A stretch of 36,833 bases of DNA from Verrucomicrobiota bacterium. Its GTDB lineage: Bacteria > Verrucomicrobiota > Verrucomicrobiia > Limisphaerales > JACDHS01. Below are positions 1-8,684 of this stretch, piece by piece. Both the position numbers and the translations under genes were made by a program. Location: the NCBI GenBank assembly GCA_013820875.1, contig JACDHS010000042.1:1-36833 (forward strand), read 5' to 3'. Under the pieces are notes generated by a model that made no database searches, was not told where the DNA came from, and saw only the letters and a program-made list of their open reading frames with translations. Positions within the stretch are counted from its first letter, which is position 1; each line of letters opens with the position of its first letter.

Positions 1-388
1 TCCAACCCACGTTCCGGGCGTCTCTAAGAAGAAAACCCCTTATTTTTCGATAGTGTAGTTTTTTGACCACCTGCGATTCGCGGTTTAACTGCCGTTTTTA
101 GGTTCAGTCCTCCAAACTATTCTGGAGCGCTAAAATCGGCAATTTCAGTCTTCCAAAACATTTTGGAGACCCAAAATTGCTGTCGGAGCCGTCTAATCTG
201 CGCAAACAACTGTTTTCAACAGCTATATAAAAGGTCACTCGGTGGGAGCCACACGCACACACTTTGAAAAAATTCATTGCGCCTTCGCGCTAAATCCAAC
301 TGCCGTTTTAAGTATCCATCAAACCTCAGCAAAAACCGTGAACCTCTTGCAGGTTGATTTCGATAATTGTGAGTTCTAACCTGCGACA
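1..388. other. Intergenic region upstream of the LOG-family gene
   Basis: I see no coding region here. The stretch is AT-rich and contains two tandem copies of a hairpin-bearing element (annotated separately at 103-177). It also has a TATATAAAA stretch near 224-232 and two copies of the short string AACTGCCGTTTT (near 87 and 299). It must carry the promoter for the gene starting at 389, but no clear -35/-10 pair can be assigned with confidence. The start codon at 389 has no recognisable Shine-Dalgarno sequence. Confidence 0.5.
103..177. repeat. Two tandem imperfect repeats (41-bp period), each with a hairpin
   Basis: The segment starting TTCAGTCCTCCAAAC at 103 is repeated imperfectly, starting TTCAGTCTTCCAAAAC at 144, an offset of 41 bp. 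Each copy contains an inverted repeat: CTCCA...TGGAG in the first, and CCAAAACATTTTGG, an almost perfect palindrome, in the second. Each copy then runs into AAAAT. Two adjacent dyads about four helical turns apart, upstream of a gene, could be operator sites or RNA hairpins in a leader. No function can be assigned from sequence alone. Confidence 0.5.
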
Positions 389-1429
389 ATGGAACGACAA
401 GAAAAGATTGAGAAGCCTGCGGTGGATCCTGAACTGAAGCGGCGCATCCGGGAATTGATCGAATTTCGTGGCGCCGGACACAATGCCGACCTGGTCGAGG
501 ACATTATCCTGAACGCTTTAAAACTAATGACCGATGTCGAAGATCGTGGCGACGTGCGGGTCATTCGTACCGCAATCAGAGAATTGCGCTACGCTTTTCG
601 TTTGTTCGCCCCTTATGCGGATCGTCGCAAAGTAACGATCTTTGGTTCCGCCCGAACGCTTCCGACGAAGCAGGAATACGTGCAATGCGTTGAGTTTGCC
701 CGGGACATTGCGCAAGCCGGTTTCATGGTGATCACCGGCGCGGGTCCCGGCATCATGCAAGCGGGACATGAAGGAGCCGGGTTGGAAAACAGTTTCGGCG
801 CGAACATCCGTTTGCCATGGGAACAGGAGGCCAACCCGGTCATTCTCCTGGATAAAAAACTCGTCACGTTTAAATACTTTTTCACTCGCAAACTCACTTT
901 TCTTCGCCACTCGGATGCGATCGTTCTTTTTCCCGGCGGATTCGGCACGCTCGATGAAGGTTACGAAGCGCTCACGCTGATGCAGACCGGTAAGAGCCGT
1001 CTTATGCCATTGGTATTGATGGATCGGCCGGGCGGCACCTATTGGAAAACATGGGACAAAAATGTGCGGGAACATCTGCTCCGTGCGCAGCTTATTTCAC
1101 CGGACGACCTGCATCTCTTCCAGGTAGTTGAAACATCGGAAGAAGCGGTAAAAATCATCACCCGCTTTTACCGCAATTATCATTCATCGCGTTTCGTCAA
1201 GGATCTCTTCGTGCTGCGACTCAAACATGCCCCGAGCGAATCTGCCATTGAGGGACTGAACGAAGATTTTGCCGACATCATTGCGGGAGAAAAAATCCAT
1301 GGCATCGAAGCAACGCCGGAAGAAAGGGACGACAACGATTTCGTGGAACTGCCGCGGATCGCTTTTGGGTTCGATCGCCGGCATTACGGACGGTTGCGGC
1401 AGTTACTGGACGTTTTGAATAGCTTTTGA
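389..1429 (+). CDS. LOG-family nucleotide 5'-monophosphate phosphoribohydrolase-like protein
   Basis: A 346-residue protein of the LOG ('Lonely Guy') / former 'lysine decarboxylase' family. These are cytoplasmic Rossmann-like enzymes that split nucleoside 5'-monophosphates into base and ribose 5-phosphate. The family signature is plain: GSART near residue 87, TGAGPGIMQAGHEGA around 116-130, and PGGFGTLDE around 182-190, which contains the PGGxGTxxE nucleotide-binding and catalytic loop. The protein is longer than the minimal ~190-residue LOG proteins. It has an N-terminal helical extension of about 80 residues and a C-terminal extension of about 90 residues, as seen in larger bacterial members. 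Substrate (cytokinin ribotide or general nucleotide salvage) cannot be decided. The gene ends 27 nt inside the 3' end of the convergent transporter gene. The ATG start has no Shine-Dalgarno sequence. Confidence 0.88.
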   Translation: MERQEKIEKPAVDPELKRRIRELIEFRGAGHNADLVEDIILNALKLMTDVEDRGDVRVIRTAIRELRYAFRLFAPYADRRKVTIFGSARTLPTKQEYVQCVEFARDIAQAGFMVITGAGPGIMQAGHEGAGLENSFGANIRLPWEQEANPVILLDKKLVTFKYFFTRKLTFLRHSDAIVLFPGGFGTLDEGYEALTLMQTGKSRLMPLVLMDRPGGTYWKTWDKNVREHLLRAQLISPDDLHLFQVVETSEEAVKIITRFYRNYHSSRFVKDLFVLRLKHAPSESAIEGLNEDFADIIAGEKIHGIEATPEERDDNDFVELPRIAFGFDRRHYGRLRQLLDVLNSF

Positions 1430-2371
1430 TGCGCGTTTCGCGGCGCGGGCTGCCTGGGCAAGGATGAAAATGTTGGCCGCCACGATCAATCCACCACCAA
1501 AGAATTGCTGCTGGGTGACGGTCTCATTGCTGTAATCGATCGAGGCAAAGATGGAAATCCATTGCGGCAGGAACAGGGCAAAGATGCTGGTGAAGACTGG
1601 TTCACTGCAATAGATCAGTCCGGCGCGGGTGGCATCCACATGCGGTTGCCAATAGTTCATCAGACCATAAGCGATGTTCGTGCAAAAGATGGCGATGAAC
1701 ACGATGAGCGCAATGGCTGGCAGCGATTTGTAAGCGGCAATACTCATTGCAAGGCCGCCAGTGCTCAAGGGTACGGGGATGAAAATAATCGCCACCACAA
1801 TAAACATTACGAAGGTGAAATTGTGGGGATTATTTTTGGCGAACAACGGGCGTTCCAACCAAAGGATTTGCGCGGTGAAAAAGAGGGAGGCAATGATTAC
1901 CTCAAGTTCGCCCCGACCCATTTCCATTTTCCGAAAATCGAACTGGGAAAGAATCGCCACGCCGGCCAGGACCATGGCCGTGCTGAGGGCAATGGTTCGG
2001 GACGGCCACTCCCGCTTGCGACAGGCCACCAGGAGTGGGATAAAAATACAGTAACACTGTGTCAGGAATGCTGCCGTGGAAGCGGAGGTGTGATTCACGC
2101 CATCCATCTGAAATAATAATCCCAGGCCGCCAACGACACCGAGCCCTGCCCCTTCATAGAATTCCAGCCAGGTCATCTTGCGCAGTTGGCGCATGTTCCA
2201 GAACAACAGGAGCAACCCGGCAATGCCGAACCGAAGGATCAAGGAAAGTGCGGCGAGATGCCAGGTGCTGGCTTCAACCAGATCTTGCTGCAACACAACC
2301 AGCCCTTTCATCAGAATGAAGCTCGTGCCCCAAAAAAAGGTGGCGAGCAAGAGCATGCCCATCGCTTTCAT
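1403..2371 (-). CDS. EamA/DMT-family transporter
   Basis: A hydrophobic inner-membrane protein of about 322 residues with roughly ten transmembrane segments. It belongs to the drug/metabolite transporter superfamily with two EamA repeats. The first starts MKAMGMLLLATFFWGTSF (typical FWGxxF of EamA helix 1). The second repeat covers the C-terminal half, including the segment around 'LMNYWQPHVDATRAGLIYCSEPVF', where the conserved xxxPVF motif of this family is visible. The frame opens upstream at a GTG (2410), with ATGs at 2392 and 2371. I prefer 2371 because the first helix begins directly after it; none of the three has a Shine-Dalgarno sequence. Substrate is unknown, since DMT proteins export or import amino acids, sugars or metabolites. 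The 3' end overlaps the convergent LOG gene by 27 nt. Confidence 0.85.
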   Translation of the reverse strand: MKAMGMLLLATFFWGTSFILMKGLVVLQQDLVEASTWHLAALSLILRFGIAGLLLLFWNMRQLRKMTWLEFYEGAGLGVVGGLGLLFQMDGVNHTSASTAAFLTQCYCIFIPLLVACRKREWPSRTIALSTAMVLAGVAILSQFDFRKMEMGRGELEVIIASLFFTAQILWLERPLFAKNNPHNFTFVMFIVVAIIFIPVPLSTGGLAMSIAAYKSLPAIALIVFIAIFCTNIAYGLMNYWQPHVDATRAGLIYCSEPVFTSIFALFLPQWISIFASIDYSNETVTQQQFFGGGLIVAANIFILAQAARAAKRASKAIQNVQ

Positions 2372-2776
2372 TCTATCGTGACCCGGTAACATCGCGGGCG
2401 GGTTTAACACTTCGCGACGAGAAACTAAAACGAATTTTTTCGGTGAGTCCTAAAAAGTTCGCCGCAACGGGAAGGTTTAAGGTTCGCAGTTCAAGTTGGG
2501 AGCGCGACCTGCCATCCACTTTGCCTCCGTCGCAATCAGGCAGACTCCGGCTCAAAAAAAATGGCGGCAATCCCGGATTTTATCATGACTGCCAAGGAGC
2601 AGGAGGCGGTCACCAGGACGACTGCTAAATCCCCGATGAAATGGATTCCCTCCATGCGCGCCAATACTTTGCCCAATCACATTGCAAATGCAATCGGGCT
2701 TCTGGAGCAAAGCGTTGCAATGGCAGAAAAAAAGCCCGCTCGAGGCGGGCTTTGCAAAATTGTATCCTAAAGAAGC
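2372..2776. other. Intergenic region between efp and the DMT transporter gene
   Basis: No coding region is supported here. Short open frames on both strands have no recognisable content. The only clear element is the efp terminator at 2727-2753. The transporter promoter should lie in the left part, but no convincing box can be named. Confidence 0.5.
2727..2753 (-). terminator. Rho-independent terminator of efp
   Basis: A perfect 9-bp stem, AAAGCCCGC (2731-2739) and GCGGGCTTT (2745-2753), encloses a 5-nt loop. On the minus strand it is followed by an uninterrupted run of T residues formed by the A-run at 2727-2733. It lies 23 nt beyond the efp stop codon, in the right orientation to end that transcript. 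Confidence 0.9.
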
Positions 2777-3334
2777 CTACGCTCGCTCCATGTATTTGCC
2801 GGTGCGGGTATCAACTTTGATTTTCTCGCCTGTCTTGATGAAGAGCGGCGCTTGCACGGAAATGCCGGTTTCGAGAATGATCGACTTCTGCACATTGTTG
2901 GCCGAATCGCCGCGAATACCTTCCGGCGCTTCGGTCACAGTCAGAATCACACTGGAGGGAAGCTCAATCTGCACCAACTTGTCTTCGACGAATGTGGCTG
3001 TGATAACAGCGTTCTCGACGAGGTAGTTCTTCGCGTCACCGACGAGTTCCGGGGTCACGCTCACAGTTTCGTAAGTTTCCGGGTCTGAGAAAACGTAATC
3101 TTCGCCATCCTTATAGCTGAATTCCATCTTCTTGGTGATCATCGGAACGACATCAATGCGCTCGGTCGAACTGAAGCGCACATCAGCGGATTTACCGGTT
3201 TTCAAACTGCGAATTGTGGCCTGCACAAAGGCGCGCAGGTTACCGGGGGTGCGATGTTGGCTATCCTGGACAACGGCGACGTCACCATTGTAAATTATCG
3301 CCATTCCTTTTCTTAAATCGTTTGCTGTAGGCAT
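2777..3334 (-). CDS. efp: Elongation factor P
   Basis: A 185-residue EF-P, the translation factor that binds between the P and E sites and rescues ribosomes stalled on polyproline. The three beta-barrel domains are present in order: an N-terminal KOW-like domain starting MPTANDLRKGMAIIYNGD, a central OB domain, and a C-terminal OB domain ending GEKIKVDTRTGKYMERA, the usual EF-P C-terminus. The ATG at 3334 gives the normal family length; the open frame extends 17 codons further but adds no family sequence. The domain I loop reads HRTPGNLRAF. Where E. coli has PGKGQAF with modified Lys34, this protein has Asn. No epmA- or earP-like modification gene is in the window. The gene is a single cistron with its own terminator. 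Confidence 0.95.
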   Translation of the reverse strand: MPTANDLRKGMAIIYNGDVAVVQDSQHRTPGNLRAFVQATIRSLKTGKSADVRFSSTERIDVVPMITKKMEFSYKDGEDYVFSDPETYETVSVTPELVGDAKNYLVENAVITATFVEDKLVQIELPSSVILTVTEAPEGIRGDSANNVQKSIILETGISVQAPLFIKTGEKIKVDTRTGKYMERA

Positions 3335-3436
3335 AGTGTGAATCCGCGTCGTATTCGGAGAGCGGAGGGTGAAGATAATAAACAAGACCCCGTTTGCAAG
3401 CGGGAATTGACCACCAACTGCGGCGGGATGCGCATT

Positions 3437-6400
3437 TCATTTCGGAGCAGCAATTCGCCATGTGCCGCCAAGAGGCTGACCATTTCGCAACAAGGTTGCG
3501 CTTATGAAATTCGTTCCATCCATGAACCAGACCGCCAATCGCCGGTCCTTGTGTTGAAACAGAATGTCGTCCTTCCCATCATCATTGAAATCATTCATTC
3601 CCACAGCGCGCCAGTCCGAATTCGCCGTTCGCAGGTTGCTCACTGCCACGAACTCAGTTGCAACAAAGTGCCACACCCGCAGTCGTCCATCCTGATGCTG
3701 CCAGAGAATATCATTCTCTCCGTCGCCATCGAAATCGCTGACGCCACAAATCCGCCATCCAATCCCTGCGGGCATCTGATTGCGTAAATGTTGTCCGCCA
3801 AGAAAGTTGGTTCCATTCATAAACCAAACCGCCGAGCGAGTATCCTGGTGCTGCAACAGGAGATCGGCGTTTCCATCCTGGTTGAAGTCGGTTGCGCTCA
3901 CCACTTTCCAACCTGCGCCGAGTGGAACTCCATCTCGCAGAAAAACGGATTTCACAAAATTTGTTCCATTTGTCATGCACCAGGCGGCCAGTTGTCCAGT
4001 TGCGCCCTGCAGAATAATTTCCAACTCACTGTTCCCAAGGAGATCCGCGGCGGCCATCACTTTCCAACCAGTCGCAGCAGGTTTCTTGTTTCGCAACGGA
4101 ATGGCTTCCACTAACTCGGTCCCCTGCATGCACCAGGCGGCAACGACCCCTTCAATGTTTTGCAAAACAATGTCATTTCGAGAGTCCCCGTTGAAATCGG
4201 GACGACCGGTTCGTGTAGCGAAGATACCGGATTGTGTTTCGCCAGACTCATGTTGCAGGTTAAAGACGCCTGCAGCGGGCGATGCGAACGTCAATCCGGC
4301 TATGTAATTTGTCGTTCCAGATAAAGTGAGTGTCGCTGAAGACGAACTATTCCTGCTGTAGGAAAAAGTGCCTTCATCCGCAGGCAGGGATTCAGTCAAT
4401 GGAACGATCCGGAAAGCCGCCGCGTCTCCGCCAATGGAGGTCGCGAGCAAAAATGTACCATTATTCGGAAGTGATCCTGACGCATTGGTCACTGTCATTG
4501 AAATGGATTGTCCAAACATTGAACCTGGCGCAGGAATTCCGTATTGCCGAACCAGGAACCTGCGATTGCCGACGGTCAAAAACCCGGCGCGCGCAAAACT
4601 GCTCTCATTCGGAGCGACGGAAAAATGGAAAGGGGTGTCGGCAGTTCCGGTAGTTGATGAATCGAGCGTGATCCAGGAATTTGTCTTTTCCACACTCCAC
4701 GAGCAACCGCCGGTCATCGTGATTCCGAAATTGCCACTCCCGCCTGCGGAATCGAAGCTCGCAGTGGATGGACTGACGGTGACATTGCATAAGGCGAGGC
4801 TGGCCGCAGTGCTCGCAGCGGAACCGGCTGCATTGCTGACCAACACAGAGTAATTGCCAGCATCGGCGACCTGGACATTGGACAGTGTCAATGAGGTGCG
4901 TGTCGCGCCTGAAATGTTGGCTCCATTTTTTCTCCATTGATAGGTCAATGGCGAGGTGCCGGTCGTGTTTACGGAAAAGTTAACGTTCGTTCCGACAAAT
5001 GCAGAAAGACTCGCCGGTTGCGAGGTGATTGCGGGAGATACGCCGAGGAAAATAACCTCATCCAAAAACGCTTTGTCCATCCCGCCGCTATATGAGTCAT
5101 CCTTCACGTATCTCCAGGTCAGGGTGTTATTCCCGGACGGCAGGTCGAAGTAGCGTTTTGCCCAGGCGGTTGCGCCTGAAATTCGGGCCTGCTCCGAACC
5201 ATTTACATAAAAGACCAAAAAGTCGTAGTTCGGTTCGGAGGAAACTTTCCACCAGAAGGACATCTTTCCCGGACCTGTTCGAGTTGTTTCCAGGCGGGAT
5301 TCCTCGTTGTGCCATACTTTGCCGCTCTCTGCTGAATCCACTCCGTCATGAGAAAAGATCTTCCCCCCGAACCAGGGAGCATGTCCGCTCGTGGTCCAGG
5401 TGAAACCATTTCCATCCAAAGCTTCGGCAAGAGTTGTCTTCGGCACCAACGCTTTATAGGCGTTGAGTCGTCCTCCAGTGGTGCATTTGCCGTTCAGACT
5501 TGGCACTTTGTCCACGTTATTCAGAATGCGTGTGCGAATCCGAAAACAATCCCAGCCCGGGTGTTGAGCTTGTAACAAAGCCGCCACACCGGTCACCAGT
5601 GGCGCGGCAAAAGACGTGCCCGAGTACGTCGCGTAACTGTGATCGAGAGTCGTGCTGCTGATAGCGATTCCCGGTGCGCCGAGATCAACGGTGGACGGGC
5701 CGTAGCTCGAAAACGCAAGCAAGGAGTCGTGCCGGCTGGTTGCTGCCACTGAGATAATATTCTGATTGGGGTAACTCGCCGGGTGCAATGGAATGTTGTC
5801 TGTGTTCTCACTGTAATTCCCGGCCGCAGCTATCAGCAGAACTCCGGCTGCCTCCAAATTGTCCACCGCACGTCTCATTACAGAGGCGCCTGTTCCTCCG
5901 TGAGAAGCGTTTATAATCTTAGCCCCATTTTTTCGCGCGTAATCGAATCCCTCGGCGATGTCGCTGCTAAAACCGCCATCCGTGTCCAGCACGCGCATAA
6001 TCATTAATTTACAATTCCAGGAGACTCCTGAGATGCCTATCCCGTTATTTCCACGCGCTCCGATGATTCCGGCCACAAACGTCCCGTGACCATCTTTGTC
6101 CATCACATCTTTGTTTCCCTCATAAAAATTCCACCCTCGAAAGTCATCCCGATAACCGTTCCTATCATCATCCAACCCATTCGCCTTTTCGGCTAAATTG
6201 GTCCAGATATTGTCCTTCAAGTCGCTATGGTTGTAGTTCACCCCGGTATCAGAAATGGCGATCACAACATCCGGACTACCGGTACGAATGGCCCACGCCT
6301 CGGCAGCATCAATGTCCGCGTCCGGCAGGCCGCCGCTTTGGCCCGTGTTATGCAAATACCACATGTTGTTAAAACGCGCGTCGTTCGGGATCACCGTCTT

Positions 6401-7048
6401 GCGCGAAACGCCGTCGCCATCTACTTCCGCAATGATTTTTGAATAGGCAGAGAGATGCTCGATGGCTTCGGGAACAGCGTCCAGGGTTGGTTCCGGAAGT
6501 CCTATCAAGTAGGTTTCGGCATATTCCAGGTTCAACTTCTTGCGGATGTATCCACCCATTGGCTCAATCGCCGCAAGCAGTTCAGCTTCCGTTGCTCCGG
6601 GTTTCAACTCCACGGAAACGTGATCCGCCACCACTTCGTGGCGCCCCAAAATAATCTCTTCAATTCCTTCATTCCGAAAACGGGTTTCCAGACGGATGAA
6701 CGGGTATTTCAGGGTGGTTTCAATCAACTCAGTCCGGCGAAATTCGCTGGCAGAAAGTTGTTCGAGGCGGCTATCGAGCACAGTGCCTTTTGGAAAATGC
6801 TTTAGGGCGAGCGCGGATGGACTATTTGTTTGATTAGCATTTTGTGCCGGGGGTATGAATCGTCCTGGAAACGATGCATTCTGCTGCGCAACCGCAGGAT
6901 TACCTTGCGACCAATGAGTAGAGGAAGTTAAGGGTGGTTTTCGATCATCTGATTTCTCGAGTTGTTCGGGAAGTTGCCGAGTGCCGAAGAAGTCGAACGC
7001 CGCTAACAGCAGGAAGCCGCCGACTACAATTTTACGCAGGTGTTTCAT
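3437..7048 (-). CDS. Secreted subtilisin-like (S8) serine protease with Ig, BACON-like and FG-GAP-like repeats
   Basis: An exported protease of about 1203 residues. The start chosen is the ATG at 7048 (MKHLRKIVVGGFLLLAAFDFFG), which gives a direct signal peptide and has an AGGGGG stretch just upstream; the frame is open for 22 more codons. Domain order: a propeptide-like region to about residue 220; an S8 catalytic domain with Asp267 (SDTGVN), His321 (GHGTFVAG) and Ser479 (SGTSFAAP); a jelly-roll-like domain (about 545-670, WHNEESRLET...MSFWWKVSS); an Ig-like domain (about 673-755); a BACON-like domain (about 755-845, with CSW and SWIT); and five FG-GAP/VCBS-like repeats of about 48 residues. 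Each of these repeats has a D(F/L)N.DG.xD-type calcium loop followed by an AVWFM.GTNF-like strand; one loop (DLLGNSELEI) is degenerate. Acts outside the cell; substrate unknown. It is the last gene of the sigma/anti-sigma/DUF3106 group and may belong to that regulon. Confidence 0.88.
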   Translation of the reverse strand: MKHLRKIVVGGFLLLAAFDFFGTRQLPEQLEKSDDRKPPLTSSTHWSQGNPAVAQQNASFPGRFIPPAQNANQTNSPSALALKHFPKGTVLDSRLEQLSASEFRRTELIETTLKYPFIRLETRFRNEGIEEIILGRHEVVADHVSVELKPGATEAELLAAIEPMGGYIRKKLNLEYAETYLIGLPEPTLDAVPEAIEHLSAYSKIIAEVDGDGVSRKTVIPNDARFNNMWYLHNTGQSGGLPDADIDAAEAWAIRTGSPDVVIAISDTGVNYNHSDLKDNIWTNLAEKANGLDDDRNGYRDDFRGWNFYEGNKDVMDKDGHGTFVAGIIGARGNNGIGISGVSWNCKLMIMRVLDTDGGFSSDIAEGFDYARKNGAKIINASHGGTGASVMRRAVDNLEAAGVLLIAAAGNYSENTDNIPLHPASYPNQNIISVAATSRHDSLLAFSSYGPSTVDLGAPGIAISSTTLDHSYATYSGTSFAAPLVTGVAALLQAQHPGWDCFRIRTRILNNVDKVPSLNGKCTTGGRLNAYKALVPKTTLAEALDGNGFTWTTSGHAPWFGGKIFSHDGVDSAESGKVWHNEESRLETTRTGPGKMSFWWKVSSEPNYDFLVFYVNGSEQARISGATAWAKRYFDLPSGNNTLTWRYVKDDSYSGGMDKAFLDEVIFLGVSPAITSQPASLSAFVGTNVNFSVNTTGTSPLTYQWRKNGANISGATRTSLTLSNVQVADAGNYSVLVSNAAGSAASTAASLALCNVTVSPSTASFDSAGGSGNFGITMTGGCSWSVEKTNSWITLDSSTTGTADTPFHFSVAPNESSFARAGFLTVGNRRFLVRQYGIPAPGSMFGQSISMTVTNASGSLPNNGTFLLATSIGGDAAAFRIVPLTESLPADEGTFSYSRNSSSSATLTLSGTTNYIAGLTFASPAAGVFNLQHESGETQSGIFATRTGRPDFNGDSRNDIVLQNIEGVVAAWCMQGTELVEAIPLRNKKPAATGWKVMAAADLLGNSELEIILQGATGQLAAWCMTNGTNFVKSVFLRDGVPLGAGWKVVSATDFNQDGNADLLLQHQDTRSAVWFMNGTNFLGGQHLRNQMPAGIGWRICGVSDFDGDGENDILWQHQDGRLRVWHFVATEFVAVSNLRTANSDWRAVGMNDFNDDGKDDILFQHKDRRLAVWFMDGTNFISATLLRNGQPLGGTWRIAAPK

Positions 7049-7140
7049 TGCGGAACCCCCTGCTGAAAGAGTTTGGTTGGAATCACGCGCAGACAAGCCT
7101 ATCAAGAATCCCAACTTCTACAAACAGGGTTTTTCCGTCC

Positions 7141-8124
7141 TCACTTTGGAGCGTTTGTCTTAGCCACAGATGAAGGCATGGGTGGGGTCTTCTTTACCCC
7201 GGGAGGCAGAGGAGGTAGCGGCGGGGGAGGTGGTGGCTGTGATTTTCGCACCAGCGCACTCCATGCCTCTCTCTCAGTCGGAGACATCGACTGCCAGCGC
7301 TCGGCGTTCCTGAGAAATTGATTCCGCTCCTCAGGAGTCATCTGCAAAAACCGTTTGAATGCCTCTATAGATTGCTTGCGCTGATCTGGGGGGAGACCTT
7401 CCAATGATTTCAACGCCACCTCCATTTGTTGCCGGTCAGAGGTGGAGAGGTTGTCCAGAATTCTTGATTTTTCGCGGTCGTCCAGGTCGAAGAACTGATT
7501 GAACCGCGTGGTCATTTCTTCGCGGTGTTGCTCGGACAAAGAATTCCATTTGGCCAATTCTCGCTCCAGCTTCTGCCGCCGCTCCGGAGGGAACGTTTCC
7601 AACATTTTGGCACGTTGTTCAGCAGTCGTGCCACGCCATTTCATCAGATAACCAAGATGCAGTTCATTTTCTAAAAAATCCTTTTGCACCTGTACCGGAA
7701 TCTCGTCCCAAAGCTTCAAGCGACGTTCGATCAATGGCCTGTCCTCGTCTGGAATGCCCGCAAGTAATCGTTGTCTTTCGACCACGGAACTCTTCATGAG
7801 CGGAACCAGGTACCAGCGCAATTGGGTCATCCGGAGGCGCAGTTCCCGTTCTTCAAGCGACATGCCCTCGTATTCTTCAATTTTCGAAGCCAGAATCGCC
7901 TTCTTTTCCGGAGTTTCATTGGCCAACGCCTTTTCCCGTCCTTCAGGCTTCATTGCCAGCAATTCGCGAAAGTATTCAACCGGCGAAGTTACCTGGATTT
8001 TGTGAACAACAGGCGGAGGAGGCGGCACGCTATTCGTTTCCTGGGCAGCAATCCCTGAAGCCGTGGCAACGGAGATCGCCAGCAGCCATTTCCCTGACAC
8101 ATAATATTCCAGCCGAAACTTCAC
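7141..8124 (-). CDS. Exported DUF3106-like helical protein
   Basis: A 327-residue protein with an N-terminal hydrophobic segment (WLLAISVATASGIAAQ) that looks like a signal peptide. A proline run (SVPPPPPVVHK) follows, then a long charged helical region. This region repeats short units of the type 'L..MPPEER...L.....W..LSP.ER', for example FPPERRQKLERELAKWNSLS and MTPEERNQFLRNAERWQSMS. The pattern is characteristic of DUF3106-like periplasmic proteins found next to ECF sigma/anti-sigma pairs. A second Pro-rich stretch lies near the C-terminus. The start is GTG at 8124, only 6 nt after the anti-sigma-like gene, which supports co-transcription. It could be a periplasmic sensor acting like a zinc-resistance/CpxP-type heavy-metal or stress sensor; that is inference. 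Confidence 0.65.
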   Translation of the reverse strand: MKFRLEYYVSGKWLLAISVATASGIAAQETNSVPPPPPVVHKIQVTSPVEYFRELLAMKPEGREKALANETPEKKAILASKIEEYEGMSLEERELRLRMTQLRWYLVPLMKSSVVERQRLLAGIPDEDRPLIERRLKLWDEIPVQVQKDFLENELHLGYLMKWRGTTAEQRAKMLETFPPERRQKLERELAKWNSLSEQHREEMTTRFNQFFDLDDREKSRILDNLSTSDRQQMEVALKSLEGLPPDQRKQSIEAFKRFLQMTPEERNQFLRNAERWQSMSPTEREAWSALVRKSQPPPPPPLPPLPPGVKKTPPMPSSVAKTNAPK

Positions 8125-8130
8125 TGGGAA

Positions 8131-8613
8131 CTATTTTAAAGCAGCCAGCAGTTCATCATCCACCGGCGATGCTGAACCCAAATGCTGGATGGTATCAAAA
8201 TTAAGCAACCACTCCGATGGGAGCGCGCCAACATTGGAAAAATTAGCAACACTTTGCGCCAGTTCAATCCGTTGATTGGATTGATGCTTCTGAAAACTGA
8301 AAATCCCCGCGGCTAAAACCAAACCAGCCATGGCAAGTCGGGAAACCCATCCAAAACCGACCCGCCATGCTGGCCTCTCCCGTCTGTCACGGAAACGCTG
8401 TAAATCGTCCTGTTGCACCGCCTGCATCACGCGTGCTGTAAAGTTCGAAGGCACGGGAGCATCCGGTAAAGTATTCAGCAACTGGCTCAATCTGGCTTCT
8501 TCAGCCAAATCGGGTTGTGCGGCAAGCAACTCGCTGATCCGGGCCTTCTCGGCCGAGGTCAAGCCAGTCCGCCACGTCAACTCACGCAACTCACTGTCGC
8601 CAGGTTCTTTCAT
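8131..8613 (-). CDS. Putative anti-sigma factor, single-pass membrane protein
   Basis: A 160-residue protein lying 71 nt downstream of the ECF sigma gene. The N-terminal half (about 1-60) is cytosolic and helical (ELRELTWRTGLTSAEKARIS, EEARLSQLLNTLPDAPVPSNF), like many verrucomicrobial and planctomycetal anti-sigma proteins. A single transmembrane segment lies at about 90-110 (VSRLAMAGLVLAAGIFSF), and a short periplasmic tail of about 50 residues follows. No zinc-binding HxxxCxxC (ZAS) motif is present, so it is not a classical zinc anti-sigma. The assignment rests on size, topology and position. It would hold the neighbouring sigma factor inactive until an envelope signal arrives. Confidence 0.7.
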   Translation of the reverse strand: MKEPGDSELRELTWRTGLTSAEKARISELLAAQPDLAEEARLSQLLNTLPDAPVPSNFTARVMQAVQQDDLQRFRDRRERPAWRVGFGWVSRLAMAGLVLAAGIFSFQKHQSNQRIELAQSVANFSNVGALPSEWLLNFDTIQHLGSASPVDDELLAALK

Positions 8614-8684
8614 CGTTATTACATAAATTCAAAACCCGCCGGTTCTGAAAAGTTTCGTTTTTTGTTTTCCGACGCGTCACTTGT

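Noticed and set aside
524-1075. 183-residue frame antisense to the LOG-family gene
   Set aside because: It has no recognisable domain and lies fully inside a well-supported gene.
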